64,000 bases of DNA from Herpetosiphon aurantiacus DSM 785 (GCA_000018565.1 CP000875.1:3239199-3303198), one strand, 5' to 3'. Counted from the first letter of the stretch, positions 36,893 to 46,056 are shown. Program-made: numbers and translations. The notes: a model not told the origin generated them from the letters alone.

Positions 36893-38521
36893 TTATTGCC
36901 TTGATCCAAATAAATCATCATTAGCATCGTCATCGGTAATTGGAATAGGCTTAGGCCGTCGTCGATTACCCTGCATCATCGCTTCATAAAAAGCTTTATC
37001 ATAGGCTCGGGTACGCATCACCACTGGCATCGGCACGGCATGGCCCAACATCATGGCTTGCTGGCGCGAATCAAGCGAGGCCAACACGGTTTTCAAGCCT
37101 TTCGAGCCACCAACACCCATAAATACCGCATCAATATCACGATCATCGTTAAGCAAAGCAGTAATCCGCGAGCCAAGTTGGCTCATCACTTCGTTATCAA
37201 TCGACGATGGCCGTTGATCAACCACCAACAACGTGACCGAATATTTGCGTAATTCGCGGGCAATTTTGCCAAAAATGGTTTGTTTGGCCAGGCTGGGCGT
37301 AAGAAAATTATGCGCTTCTTCAATCGTAATCATCAGTTGCGGCGGTTTATCGCTCGATTTTTTTGTGGCTAGAAAGGTTTCGGTACGCCGTACCCATTCA
37401 TCATAAATCAGGCGCGTCAGAATATTTGAAACCAACATATAGGCCAATTCACTGCGATATTGACCAAACTCTACCACTACATTTTTACCAGCCAACAAGG
37501 CATCAATAATTTGACGAATTGATGATTGGCTCGATTTGCGAGTGACAAATTTGAGTTGCTCAAGCTGAGCTAGTTTGCGCGAAAGTGCTGACATCGACGA
37601 CATATTTGCGCCTGTCGATTCGACAAACTCTTTGAGTTGTTCGGTATCTAATTCACGCAGTTTTTGAATCCAATCGTCGCCAAAACGCTGAGCACAAATA
37701 AAGGCCGATTCTGCCGCAGTCGGATTGAGATTAAGCGCATCTTGCAATAATAAAATATCATCAACCCGAATTTCATTCAGGCCAATCGTAATATCACCAT
37801 CGTATTTTACTCCGCGCCGCCGCGACGACTCAGGATCAAGCGTGTAGATATAGACTTGGCCAGGAAAAAGCTGCGCTAAGCCCTTAACTTCTTGAATCTT
37901 ATCCTCGGTTGTGCCGCTCCAACCATATTCGGAGTGCATATCAAAAATCAAATTACTCGCAGCATTATGTTTAATCACGCCGCATAATAATAAACGCGTT
38001 AAGAATGATTTACCTGTGCCCGATTTACCAAACACACCATTCGAGCGCTCAACAAAGCGCTCAAGATCGATACAGACTGGTACATCCATATCCAGCGGCG
38101 TGCCCATTTGAAACTTACCATCGCCCTCAGCCCCAAACACCAAGCCAAAATCATCTTCGCTGGCCTCGTAAATTGGCGCAAAATGGGCAGGAATAGTCTT
38201 AACTGGGCGAGGTGTTTCGAGTGAATCTTCGGGCAACATCAATTGAGGGGTTAATTTAAATGTGCCATAGGTGTTACGCCCAGCCAAAATCTCACGCAAC
38301 AACGGGTGCTCATCATCTGGCGGATCGGCCAAAATCGAAAGGCTGGTAGCGGCCAGTTGCACATCGGTCAACATTGAAAAAAAGCGGTTTTGGCGGCCTT
38401 GCACCACCATAAATTGACCAACGCGCAAACGCTCAATTTCGTAGCGTTCATCTAAACGGGCAGTTAAGCCTTCCAATAACGAGCCACTGGTTACTAGCCC
38501 AATCCGTGTTGCATGTGCCAT
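36893..38521 (-). CDS. HerA-like FtsK/HerA-superfamily ATPase
   Basis: 542 residues from MAHATRIG; the GGAG at suitable distance supports this start, and the longer frame translates a dispersed repeat. The N-terminal HAS-barrel-like domain (1-110) is typical of HerA. Walker A is GKSGTGKSF (near 168) and Walker B is LMITIEEAHNFL (near 398), followed by the sensor VVDQRPSSID. Known HerA proteins are hexameric DNA translocases that work with the NurA nuclease in end resection or with other nucleases in defence. No NurA or Sir2/DUF4297 partner is next to it. A Ser/Asp-rich tail follows the core. Confidence 0.85.
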   Translation of the reverse strand: MAHATRIGLVTSGSLLEGLTARLDERYEIERLRVGQFMVVQGRQNRFFSMLTDVQLAATSLSILADPPDDEHPLLREILAGRNTYGTFKLTPQLMLPEDSLETPRPVKTIPAHFAPIYEASEDDFGLVFGAEGDGKFQMGTPLDMDVPVCIDLERFVERSNGVFGKSGTGKSFLTRLLLCGVIKHNAASNLIFDMHSEYGWSGTTEDKIQEVKGLAQLFPGQVYIYTLDPESSRRRGVKYDGDITIGLNEIRVDDILLLQDALNLNPTAAESAFICAQRFGDDWIQKLRELDTEQLKEFVESTGANMSSMSALSRKLAQLEQLKFVTRKSSQSSIRQIIDALLAGKNVVVEFGQYRSELAYMLVSNILTRLIYDEWVRRTETFLATKKSSDKPPQLMITIEEAHNFLTPSLAKQTIFGKIARELRKYSVTLLVVDQRPSSIDNEVMSQLGSRITALLNDDRDIDAVFMGVGGSKGLKTVLASLDSRQQAMMLGHAVPMPVVMRTRAYDKAFYEAMMQGNRRRPKPIPITDDDANDDLFGSRQ

Positions 38522-38906
38522 ACTCAAAAACTCCGTACAAACTCGGTACCTCATTTTAGCACATCTGCGCGACTGCAACAATGCAGGTTTGCTGGTCAGG
38601 TTTTGATCCACGAAGGACACAAAGGGCACGAAGGCTTGAAACCACGAAGAACACCAAGATCGCGAAGGGTTCTATTCCGAAAGCTTCATCCCTAATCCCT
38701 CATCCCCAATCCCTCATTCCTTTTATGTCTCTGGGTTACTCCTTTTTTGCCTTTTGATTGCTGCCTTTTGCCTTTACTTGGCTTACATCTTGCTAGAAGC
38801 GTGGAGCCTTTTTCAAACTACGGTTGATCGCTAGGATACAATAGAGCCAAAGCCGATCAACAAGTTAAGAGCAGTATCGCCGCTTGGTGCAAGGAGCAAT
38901 GAGCTT
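38522..38906. repeat. Intergenic region with a CTTCGTGG-family repeat
   Basis: 385 bases without a gene between divergent genes. 38606-38670 is the dispersed repeat (GATCCACGAAGGACAC..., CCACGAAGAACACC). A possible -10 box TACAAT lies at 38837-38842, 65 bases before the ABC gene; no clear -35 is at the right distance. Confidence 0.6.
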
Positions 38907-39899
38907 ATGCAAGCACATGCCGGTCAATCGCTGATTCAACTTCAGCAGGTGACAAAGCGTTTTGGCGATCGCGACGTGGTGCGCGATGTTTCATGGAATA
39001 TTCAGCCTGGCGAGATTTTTGGCATCGTCGGGCCATCGGGCTGTGGCAAAACCACCACAGTGCGCTTGATGACGGGCGTTTATATCCCAACAACTGGCTC
39101 AGTCAGCGTGCTTGGCAAAAATCCCGCTACATTCAATGCCCACGATCGTGAGCAACTGGGTTATATGCCTCAATTATTTGTGCTCTACCCCAACTTGAAT
39201 GTGGTTGAAAATATGCGCTTTGCCGCCTCGATGTATGGCGTTTCGTTAACTAAACGCCGCAAACGAATTGATGAATTATTGGATTTTGTTGAGCTGGATC
39301 AGGCTCGCCGCACGTTAGCTGGCAATATTTCTGGTGGCATGCAACGGCGTTTGCAATTAGCTGCTGCGTTAGTACATGAGCCAGAATTATTATTTGTTGA
39401 TGAGCCAACCGCTGGCATCGACCCAGTGCTACGTGGCCGCTTCTGGGATCAGTTCAAAGAACTCAAAGCCATGGGCAAATCGTTAGTTGTCACCACTCAA
39501 TATGTTAACGAGGTCGCCTATTGCGATCGGGTGGCAGTGATGCGCGATGGTCAATTATTGCTGGTCGATACGCCCGATGGCTTGCGCCGCCGCGCCTTGG
39601 GCAGCGATGTGCTGACAATACGGGTTGATGCCGAAGATCTGCGTAACGCCGTGCGAATTTTAAGTCGTCATCAATTGGTGTTAGGCATCGAACGCCCTCA
39701 CAATGCTCCGTTGGGCAGCATGATGGTCTATGTCGATGATGCTAGCACGGCCTTGCCTGAACTGCTGGCCGCCCTGGCCACCGATCCCACCATCGATACG
39801 CGCCAAGTTGGTGAATATAATCCGCCATTCGACGATATTTTTATTACCTTGATGGAGCGGCTTGAGCAACCAGAGAGCAAGGAGCAGATCAATGCTTAA
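38907..39899 (+). CDS. ABC exporter ATP-binding subunit (ABC-2 type)
   Basis: 330 residues. Walker A is GPSGCGKTT, the signature is SGGMQRRL, and Walker B is LLFVDEPTAGID; H-loop-like TTQYVNEV replaces the usual histidine with Gln. Residues 235-330 form an extra C-terminal domain with a ferredoxin-like pattern. The protein energises the permease that follows, with which it overlaps by 8 bases (ATGCTTAA). AAGGAG precedes the start. Substrate unknown. Confidence 0.92.
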   Translation: MQAHAGQSLIQLQQVTKRFGDRDVVRDVSWNIQPGEIFGIVGPSGCGKTTTVRLMTGVYIPTTGSVSVLGKNPATFNAHDREQLGYMPQLFVLYPNLNVVENMRFAASMYGVSLTKRRKRIDELLDFVELDQARRTLAGNISGGMQRRLQLAAALVHEPELLFVDEPTAGIDPVLRGRFWDQFKELKAMGKSLVVTTQYVNEVAYCDRVAVMRDGQLLLVDTPDGLRRRALGSDVLTIRVDAEDLRNAVRILSRHQLVLGIERPHNAPLGSMMVYVDDASTALPELLAALATDPTIDTRQVGEYNPPFDDIFITLMERLEQPESKEQINA

Positions 39900-41418
39900 A
39901 GATTTAGTACGCATTTTTGCGTTCTGTGCCAAAGAATTAAATGCAATCCGGCGACAACCCTTGCTTTTAGTTGGCTTGATCATCGGGCCATTTCTGATTC
40001 TCTCATTGTTTGGAGTTGGCTATCAAGGTGAGCAACCAAAATTGCGCACGGGCATCGTTGTACCGCCAGGCCATCGCGACGATCCCCAAGTAACTGAATT
40101 GATCAAGCGCATCAGCAATACTTTTGTGATCGATGCGGAGCGGCATATTTATGAGAGTGAGGAGCCAGCCGTCGCGGCGCTCAACAACGACGAGCTAGAT
40201 TTGGTCGAAATTTTCCCATTGGAGATGACCACGGTCTACTCTACGGGCAAGGCGGTTGATATTCGCTTTATCTATAGCGAAGTTGACCCATTGCTACGCT
40301 CGTGGATCGAATATCTCTCGTATACCCAAATTAACGAATTGAACAAAGGCATGTTGTTTAGCGTGGTTGGCCAGAGTCAGCAGCAAATTGGCACATTACG
40401 CGATTATGTCAGCGATGCACGCCAGCAAATTAGCCAATTGCGCGAACAACTCAATAGCAACAAACGTGACGAAGCTCGCCAAACTATCAAAACATTACGC
40501 GAATCGGGAGCCTTGCAATTAATTGCCTTATCGATGACCCAAAATGGAGCCAGCGAAACCAGTAGTTCAACCCAAAGCCTTAGCTCATTCCAAGCTTCGC
40601 TTGATGGGCTTGATCGCGATTTGGCCGCAGGCGGAACCTTGGAGCAGCAAGATCAAAAATTAGCCGAGCTTGATACGCGGCTCGGCGAACTTGATCAACA
40701 GGCTGATCGGGTACAAACAATCGATCCAGCGGTGGTTGTTTCACCATTACGCTCGGTGGCTAGCAACCTTGCACCAATCGAAAGCCTTGGCGATATCACC
40801 AAAGATCCCGCGACCGCCTATGTACGTTTTTATACCCCAGCGGTGCTAGCACTCTTGCTGCAACATATGATGGTGACCTTGGCAGGATTATCGCTAGTGC
40901 GTGAGTTGCAACAAGGCACGTTGGAGATGTTTCGGGTCTCGCCACTTTCGGCCTTTCAAACCTTGGTTGGCAAATATGCCAGCTACACGATTTTATCGGC
41001 AGTCATTGTCAGTGTTTTGGTCTCGTTAATGGTCTTTGGATTGGGCGTGCCCTTTTACACAGGCCAATTGCTCAATTTTGCCTTGTTGACATTTATGTTG
41101 ACCATCGCATCGCTTGGCATTGGCTTTTTGATCTCGTCGGTAGTCAGCACCGATAGCCAAGCGGTACAATTCTCGATGTTGGTATTGTTGATGTCGGTGT
41201 TCTTCAGCGGTTTCTTCATCTCGCTAAAATCGTTTTTGCCGTTTGTGCAGAATATTGCCCGCGGCTTGCCCGTTACCCATGGCATCGCCAATTATCAACA
41301 AATTATGTTGCTCAACCGTGCACCCGAGGCCAGCACCTATATCTGGCTTGGTGGAATAGCCTTGGTATCCTTTTTGCTTAGTTGGTTGATATTCGGTCGT
41401 CAATTTCAACGCAAATAG
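39892..41418 (+). CDS. ABC-2 type exporter permease
   Basis: 508 residues from the ATG that follows AAGGAG and overlaps the ATPase stop. One membrane segment near the N-terminus (PLLLVGLIIGPFLIL) is followed by a large extracytoplasmic domain (40-310) with Gln-rich coiled-coil stretches, and then six membrane segments containing RELQQGTLEMFRVSPL, the usual ABC-2 coupling motif. The large external domain resembles that of YhgE/Pip and LPS-type exporters. Substrate is unknown. Confidence 0.9.
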   Translation: MLKDLVRIFAFCAKELNAIRRQPLLLVGLIIGPFLILSLFGVGYQGEQPKLRTGIVVPPGHRDDPQVTELIKRISNTFVIDAERHIYESEEPAVAALNNDELDLVEIFPLEMTTVYSTGKAVDIRFIYSEVDPLLRSWIEYLSYTQINELNKGMLFSVVGQSQQQIGTLRDYVSDARQQISQLREQLNSNKRDEARQTIKTLRESGALQLIALSMTQNGASETSSSTQSLSSFQASLDGLDRDLAAGGTLEQQDQKLAELDTRLGELDQQADRVQTIDPAVVVSPLRSVASNLAPIESLGDITKDPATAYVRFYTPAVLALLLQHMMVTLAGLSLVRELQQGTLEMFRVSPLSAFQTLVGKYASYTILSAVIVSVLVSLMVFGLGVPFYTGQLLNFALLTFMLTIASLGIGFLISSVVSTDSQAVQFSMLVLLMSVFFSGFFISLKSFLPFVQNIARGLPVTHGIANYQQIMLLNRAPEASTYIWLGGIALVSFLLSWLIFGRQFQRK

Positions 41419-41457
41419 CGACACCGTTTATCAAGCACATAAGTTGGAGGAACCGCA

Positions 41458-41709
41458 ATGTTTAGACATTTCTTCAAAACGATCTGGATGGCTGCCAAAT
41501 ATTTTCTGTTAGGGCTAGCAACCGCCGCCCTAACCGCGCCCCAAACTGGCGCTGAAAGCCGCCAACTCTTGAAAAAACGCATCTTAGGCTTGTTTGATCA
41601 AACGCTGCCAACCACACCCAGCAGCAACGATCATACAGAAGATGGTGCAGCATCGCTCGATAAACAAGAATATTGGCAAAATGGTGCTGAAAAATATAGC
41701 GTGTTATAG
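41458..41709 (+). CDS. Small hypothetical protein, 83 residues
   Basis: GGAGG lies 8 bases before the ATG. Residues 8-28 are hydrophobic (IWMAAKYFLLGLATAALTA); the rest is polar and acidic. It stands between the exporter and the rhomboid gene, 9 bases before the latter, so the two are co-transcribed. It may be a rhomboid partner or substrate; no family was recognised. Confidence 0.65.
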   Translation: MFRHFFKTIWMAAKYFLLGLATAALTAPQTGAESRQLLKKRILGLFDQTLPTTPSSNDHTEDGAASLDKQEYWQNGAEKYSVL

Positions 41710-41718
41710 GGAGGGGCT

Positions 41719-42408
41719 ATGTTTCCACTAGGCGACGATAACTCCAAACTACGGCGACGCGGCTATGTAACCTATGGCCTGATTGCCCTCAACGTGCTGG
41801 TATTCTTATACGAATTTTCGTTGGGCAGCGAAAGCCAAGCCTTGCAAGATTTTATTATGACCTGGGGCGCAGTGCCCGAACGGATCGCTGCTGGCGATGG
41901 CCTGATCACCTTATTGACTTCGATGTTTTTGCATGGTGGTTGGGCACACTTAATTGGTAATATGCTGTTTCTGTTTGTTTTTGGTGATAATGTTGAAGAT
42001 GCCTTTGGCCATGGCAAATACTTAGCTTTTTATCTAATTACTGGATTAATTGCCACGGCGGCACACATTCTGCTTAATCTCAATTCAGCCAGCGCTGGAA
42101 TTCCCAGCGTCGGTGCATCAGGGGCAATTTCGGGCGTGCTCGGAGCCTATATCGTAATGTTTCGCAGCAATTCGGTCAAAGTATTGCTCGGACGTTTCGT
42201 TCAAACGGTTCCAGCTTGGATGATGATTGGTTTATGGGCAGTACAGCAATTTGTTGCAACCTTTGCCACAATTACCACAACCAGCCAAACCAGCGGCGGT
42301 GTCGCCTATGCTGCTCACGCTGGCGGGTTTATCGCTGGGGTTGTACTTGGCTTTGTACTAAGCCGCATCCAACCAGCTCCGCAATTAGCCCAGCGCCGTA
42401 AAGCCTAA
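41719..42408 (+). CDS. Rhomboid-family intramembrane serine protease
   Basis: 229 residues, six membrane segments. Catalytic Ser is in GASGAISG (near 137) and catalytic His in AHAGGF (near 196); HGGWAHLIGNM, the conserved second-helix motif, is near 75. Known enzymes cut single-pass membrane proteins within the bilayer. GGGAGGGG precedes the start. The short flanking genes on both sides look like operon partners. Confidence 0.93.
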   Translation: MFPLGDDNSKLRRRGYVTYGLIALNVLVFLYEFSLGSESQALQDFIMTWGAVPERIAAGDGLITLLTSMFLHGGWAHLIGNMLFLFVFGDNVEDAFGHGKYLAFYLITGLIATAAHILLNLNSASAGIPSVGASGAISGVLGAYIVMFRSNSVKVLLGRFVQTVPAWMMIGLWAVQQFVATFATITTTSQTSGGVAYAAHAGGFIAGVVLGFVLSRIQPAPQLAQRRKA

Positions 42409-42429
42409 TTAATATTGGAGGAATTGATA

Positions 42430-42792
42430 ATGAGTAATCAAGAAAACAATCATGATGAACGCGGTTTTGGCGAAAAAGCCAAAGATTTTATTCAAAATTT
42501 GTTTGATCGCGATGAAACGCCAAATCAGCAACCAACGACCGAAGAATCACATAAACCACGCGATCGTGGAATTACTGAATACACCAAAGATTTTGTTAGC
42601 AATGTTTTTGGCAATGATCGCGCTCACGAACGCCGCGAAGAAGGTGAAGCTAACACCCCTCACGATCGTGGTATCGTTGAATATACCAAAGATTTTGTGG
42701 GTGGCTTAGTTGGTCGTGATCGCGATGAAGATCCAACCAACACCGCAGTTGAAAAAGCTCGTGAGCAAAACGAACGTCAACAAGGCCAATAA
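42430..42792 (+). CDS. Small hydrophilic protein with three 20-residue repeats
   Basis: 120 residues from the ATG after GGAGGA. Three repeats share the pattern [D/H]xRGxxEYxKDFV: DERGFGEKAKDFIQNLF, DRGITEYTKDFVSNVF and DRGIVEYTKDFVGGLV, linked by Asp/Asn/Glu-rich stretches. Each could form an amphipathic helix; the composition is that of a disordered or desiccation/stress-type protein. It follows the rhomboid gene by about 20 bases. No family recognised. Confidence 0.7.
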   Translation: MSNQENNHDERGFGEKAKDFIQNLFDRDETPNQQPTTEESHKPRDRGITEYTKDFVSNVFGNDRAHERREEGEANTPHDRGIVEYTKDFVGGLVGRDRDEDPTNTAVEKAREQNERQQGQ

Positions 42793-42811
42793 ATTTAATT
42801 GAGCCAAAAAG

Positions 42812-42846
42812 CAACGCAATCGGTTAATACGATTGCGTTGTTTATT
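42812..42846 (+). terminator. Intrinsic terminator of the rhomboid operon
   Basis: 11-base stem CAACGCAATCG, loop of 7, then TTTATTT. It overlaps the end of the TetR gene, so it may also act on the minus strand. Confidence 0.8.
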
Positions 42847-43463
42847 TAATGCTGTAAGAGCAGATCAATTACCTGCACCGCCATTGCTTCGTGTAATGGC
42901 TCGCCCGTCACGAGTAAGCGTAGAAAAAATGGCCCAATCAACATCTCCAGAAAAATTTGGGCATTGATTGTTGCTGGCAACTCACCGCGAGCGATCGCTC
43001 GCTCAACCAATACTCCAAATTGATCGACCCAAATGCCCCAGACTGCTTGACGCGCCTCAGCCGCCTCGGCCAAATTTGAAACATCAACACAAGCCCGACC
43101 AAGCGCTTCACCCTCTGGCGATTGTAAATAGCGCACCAAACTGGGCAAAAAGCTCAATACATCCTCGCGAAACGAGCCAGTATCGGGGTTTGGCACATGC
43201 TGATCAAACAAGGCTAGCACGGTATCCGCCACCAGCATGGCCTTAGTTTTCCAGCGCCGATAAATTGAGGTTTCATGCACCCCTGCGCGTTGAGCTACAT
43301 CAGCAATCCGCAACTGGGCATAGCCTTGCTCGAACAATAATTCGCCAGTGGCTTGCAACACCGCCGCATGCACCTTAGCACTGCGCCCGCCTGGACGTTG
43401 GCGATGCAACAACGATTGATACACATTCGGCTCATCAGATCCCTCGGATGGCTCAGATTTCAT
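42846..43463 (-). CDS. TetR-family transcriptional regulator
   Basis: 205 residues from the ATG after GGAAGGA. The DNA-binding part (residues 35-80) shows the TetR pattern: ATGELLFEQGYAQLRIADVAQRAGVHETSIYRRWKTK. The C-terminal ligand domain (TetR_C_11-like) is hydrophobic. It is divergent to the alpha/beta hydrolase gene, and palindromic operator-like sites lie between the two, so it probably represses the hydrolase and itself. Confidence 0.9.
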   Translation of the reverse strand: MKSEPSEGSDEPNVYQSLLHRQRPGGRSAKVHAAVLQATGELLFEQGYAQLRIADVAQRAGVHETSIYRRWKTKAMLVADTVLALFDQHVPNPDTGSFREDVLSFLPSLVRYLQSPEGEALGRACVDVSNLAEAAEARQAVWGIWVDQFGVLVERAIARGELPATINAQIFLEMLIGPFFLRLLVTGEPLHEAMAVQVIDLLLQH

Positions 43464-43483
43464 GGGTTCGATCCTTCCGCAGC

Positions 43484-43504
43484 TAATGCAAGAGACTTGC
43501 ATTA
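43484..43504. promoter_or_regulatory. Palindromic operator for the TetR regulator
   Basis: 9-base arms TAATGCAAG and its exact complement with a 3-base centre. A second, imperfect copy with the same left arm lies at 43532-43552. Both flank the TTGCAT/TATAGT promoter (43498-43525, spacer 16) of the hydrolase gene, as expected for repression. Confidence 0.6.
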
Positions 43505-43591
43505 AGCCAAAAAGTACTCTATAGTAAAGCATAATGCAAGAGAGTTGCGTTTACAGGCGCAAACAATTCATGGCGATAAAGGGAGCATACC

Positions 43592-44467
43592 ATGGATGAA
43601 TACACGATCAGCGTTCAAGGGACGGTTGGCCAAGAGGCGATTCGGGTTTTGCAACGCAGCACTGGCGCTGAACAATTTATCGCATGGCATGGCATCACTG
43701 CCGTTAATCGATTTTGGTTGTGGGATGCCCTTTGGCCGCATGGCGAGGTGCAATTGGTTGGCTTGCCTGGCCATGGAGCCGTGCCCAACCAACCCAACCA
43801 ACAATGGAGCCGCTGGACCCAAGAACACCTGATTGAAACTGGAATTGCCAGCCTCAAAAAGCTTAATAACGGCAAGCCAGCCACGATCATCGGCCACTCA
43901 ACTGGTGGCTTGATCGCCTTGGGAATTGCCCACCGAGCGCCTGAATTGGTCAAACGCCTGATCGTGCTTTCGCCCGTGGTTTGGTCGGAATTGACTGGGA
44001 TTGTCAACGTATGGCAACGGTTTGTCGGCCAGCCCAGCTTGCTCAAAGCGATTATTCATAGCTCGCTGGGCTTAGGCCGCTGTAGCCATTGGGCTTTTTC
44101 CAAATCACTGGTAGCCTTCATCAAAGATCGCCAAGGCTTTTATAGTAATCCCAAAGTGGTTAAAACGATTCGCGATGGCTACGAGCAAATGCAACAAACC
44201 CCAATTGCTGGCATCGCAGGCATCACCACCGTGCTCAAACAGGCTGATATTCGTCCGTTGATTATGGCCAAACCAACCACCGTCCCAACATTAATTGTGC
44301 ATGGCCAGCACGACCCAATTGTTCCATTTAAGCAGGCCCAATGGCTTAAACTCAATATTCCCCAAGCCAATCTCTTGGCGATTCCCCATGTTGGTCATTT
44401 ACCGTATGCCGAACAAGAAACTTATGTCAACAAAGAAGTAACTAATTGGGTCGAAAAAACTGCCTAG
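43592..44467 (+). CDS. Alpha/beta hydrolase
   Basis: 291 residues. The nucleophile elbow is GHSTGG (near 109), the acid is in VHGQHDPIVPF (near 244), and the His in HVGHLPY (near 270): a complete triad. Residues 150-210 form the cap. GGGAG precedes the ATG. It is divergent to the TetR gene and preceded by the operator-like palindromes, so its expression is probably induced by a small molecule. Substrate unknown; the family includes esterases and dehalogenases. Confidence 0.88.
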   Translation: MDEYTISVQGTVGQEAIRVLQRSTGAEQFIAWHGITAVNRFWLWDALWPHGEVQLVGLPGHGAVPNQPNQQWSRWTQEHLIETGIASLKKLNNGKPATIIGHSTGGLIALGIAHRAPELVKRLIVLSPVVWSELTGIVNVWQRFVGQPSLLKAIIHSSLGLGRCSHWAFSKSLVAFIKDRQGFYSNPKVVKTIRDGYEQMQQTPIAGIAGITTVLKQADIRPLIMAKPTTVPTLIVHGQHDPIVPFKQAQWLKLNIPQANLLAIPHVGHLPYAEQETYVNKEVTNWVEKTA

Positions 44468-44531
44468 CATGCATCCACTTCGCAGGTCATTGGCTATAAT
44501 ACGCTAGATTGAGCAAGCATCAGGAGCGTTT

Positions 44532-44828
44532 ATGCGTTGGCTTATGCGTTTATCGGTGTGGGAATGGATTGCCCTGATTACACTCGTGGGTTGGCTATGG
44601 CAACGAATCAGCAGTCGCAGTAGTTATCAAACATCGCCGCAACAGCGGTGGTTAATTGATGCTTGCGTTATCATCACCGTATTGGCCTTGCTCGGCAGCG
44701 CGATCTGGCAAATTCGCTGGCTGGGGTTAGTGGCGTTTGGGGCGGCGGCGCTTGGGCTAGGGTTGGGCATTCGTAATTGGCTTTTGACCTTGCGCGGCTG
44801 GTTTGGCAATCTATTTAGTCGCAAATAA
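44532..44828 (+). CDS. Small membrane protein, 98 residues
   Basis: Three membrane segments (about 10-27, 45-60, 67-85) and a basic tail. GGAG lies 8 bases before the ATG; a TATAAT box (44495-44500) lies 35 bases upstream. No family recognised. Confidence 0.6.
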   Translation: MRWLMRLSVWEWIALITLVGWLWQRISSRSSYQTSPQQRWLIDACVIITVLALLGSAIWQIRWLGLVAFGAAALGLGLGIRNWLLTLRGWFGNLFSRK

Positions 44829-44874
44829 TTGAGATTTGGCTATAATACAGCAGGTCTTTTATTGGAGATACGTT

Positions 44875-45552
44875 GTGAAGCGCTTTTTGGCTGGCCTGCG
44901 CCCCTTGATTCAGCAATTGCCCTATAAATTTCCGCGTGCCTATGATCTGCTGGTGCATCATGGGATTTTTCGCTGGCTGGGCATGGCTGGCTCTGAACAA
45001 ACTGCACTAGTCGCCAAAGCCTTGCAACATGAGGGTTGGGCAATCGAAGCGCCAATCGGTACAGGTCGATTAACCATCGATTTATATGCGCAACGCCCCA
45101 ATTTACAGGTGGTTGGGATCGATTTGGCAATGCCAATGCTGCGAACAGCCCAAGCCGAATTAGCCAAAAAAGGCATTATCAACGTACATTTAATTTGTGC
45201 CGATATGACTGCCTTACCTTTTCATGCTGATCAATTCATTCAAATTGTGACATTAAATGGCTTGCAAGTTGTGCCGCATGCCGAAACATTAATCGATGAA
45301 TTATTGCGTGTCGCTGAAGATGGTTGCGCAATTGCAGGCGCTGCCACGGTTGATATTGGGCTAGAGCCACGGGGCGGCGTGCAACGCTTGCTTGTCCGCA
45401 GTGGCATGATCAACAAATTGAATCCTGAGCAATTGCACGAAATTATTAGCCTGACCTGGAGCAAACTGAGCGCCAATCGGCGTGGCGCGGTCTACAATTT
45501 TCTACGGCCTCGGCTTGATCGCGCAACCGGCGAGCCAATTGTCAAAGAATAG
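44875..45552 (+). CDS. SAM-dependent methyltransferase, class I
   Basis: 225 residues from the GTG at 44875, which has GGAG at 7 bases. The longer frame begins with TTG inside TTGGCTATAATA, which looks like a promoter -10 box. SAM-binding motif I is APIGTGRLT, then VVGIDLAMPML (motif II acidic residue), ICADMTALPF, and TLNGLQVVPH. It methylates an unknown substrate. The motif-I glycines are partly replaced (APIGTG for E-GxGxG), as in UbiE-like relatives. Confidence 0.82.
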   Translation: MKRFLAGLRPLIQQLPYKFPRAYDLLVHHGIFRWLGMAGSEQTALVAKALQHEGWAIEAPIGTGRLTIDLYAQRPNLQVVGIDLAMPMLRTAQAELAKKGIINVHLICADMTALPFHADQFIQIVTLNGLQVVPHAETLIDELLRVAEDGCAIAGAATVDIGLEPRGGVQRLLVRSGMINKLNPEQLHEIISLTWSKLSANRRGAVYNFLRPRLDRATGEPIVKE

Positions 45553-45630
45553 GTCGCAAGGTTGATGATTTTCCGCTTCCGCTATGGTCAAATAGCGCGA
45601 TAACCCCTGTTTTGTGAGAGGGAGAACAAC

Positions 45631-45951
45631 ATGATTATTCTTGGGACGCGTGGTAATGCGGTGGACACGTTAAAAACTGCTTGGCATGTCTGCCCTAGCT
45701 GCCAAATGAATGTACCGTTTAACGTTCAACTGATCTATCGGTATTTTCATCTTTATTTTATTTTTGGCGTAATCACCAGTCATCAATATGTTGAAACCTG
45801 CCCTAATTGTTTGCGCCGTCAAATTGTGCCAAAAGAAGCTTTGCCGCTGGAAATTCGCCAAGGCCGTTATGCCAATATCACCCATCAATTTGGGATGGCA
45901 GCCTTAGCCGTGTTTATTATCGTCATGATTTTGATCAACGCGATTAAGTAG
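45631..45951 (+). CDS. Zinc-ribbon membrane protein, 106 residues
   Basis: Two CPxC pairs (CPSC near 22, CPNC near 58) form a zinc ribbon that surrounds a hydrophobic aromatic stretch, and a membrane segment (AALAVFIIVMILINA) closes the protein. GAGGGAG lies before the ATG. A GC-rich repeat follows. No function known. Confidence 0.72.
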   Translation: MIILGTRGNAVDTLKTAWHVCPSCQMNVPFNVQLIYRYFHLYFIFGVITSHQYVETCPNCLRRQIVPKEALPLEIRQGRYANITHQFGMAALAVFIIVMILINAIK

Positions 45952-45955
45952 GGTT

Positions 45956-46056
45956 CCCTCACCCCAACCCCTCGCCCACTGCGGCGGGCGAGGGGCTTTT
46001 CGTTTCGTGGTTCCCCTCGCCTCGCGCGGCGGGAGAGGGGGCTTAGGGGGTGAGGG
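45956..46056. repeat. GC-rich dispersed hairpin repeat
   Basis: One copy of the CCCTCACCCCAACCCCTCGC family between two convergent genes. Confidence 0.75.

Noticed and set aside
38522-38629. N-terminal extension of the HerA-like protein
   Set aside because: It also translates a dispersed repeat; the ATG at 38521 has its own GGAG site.
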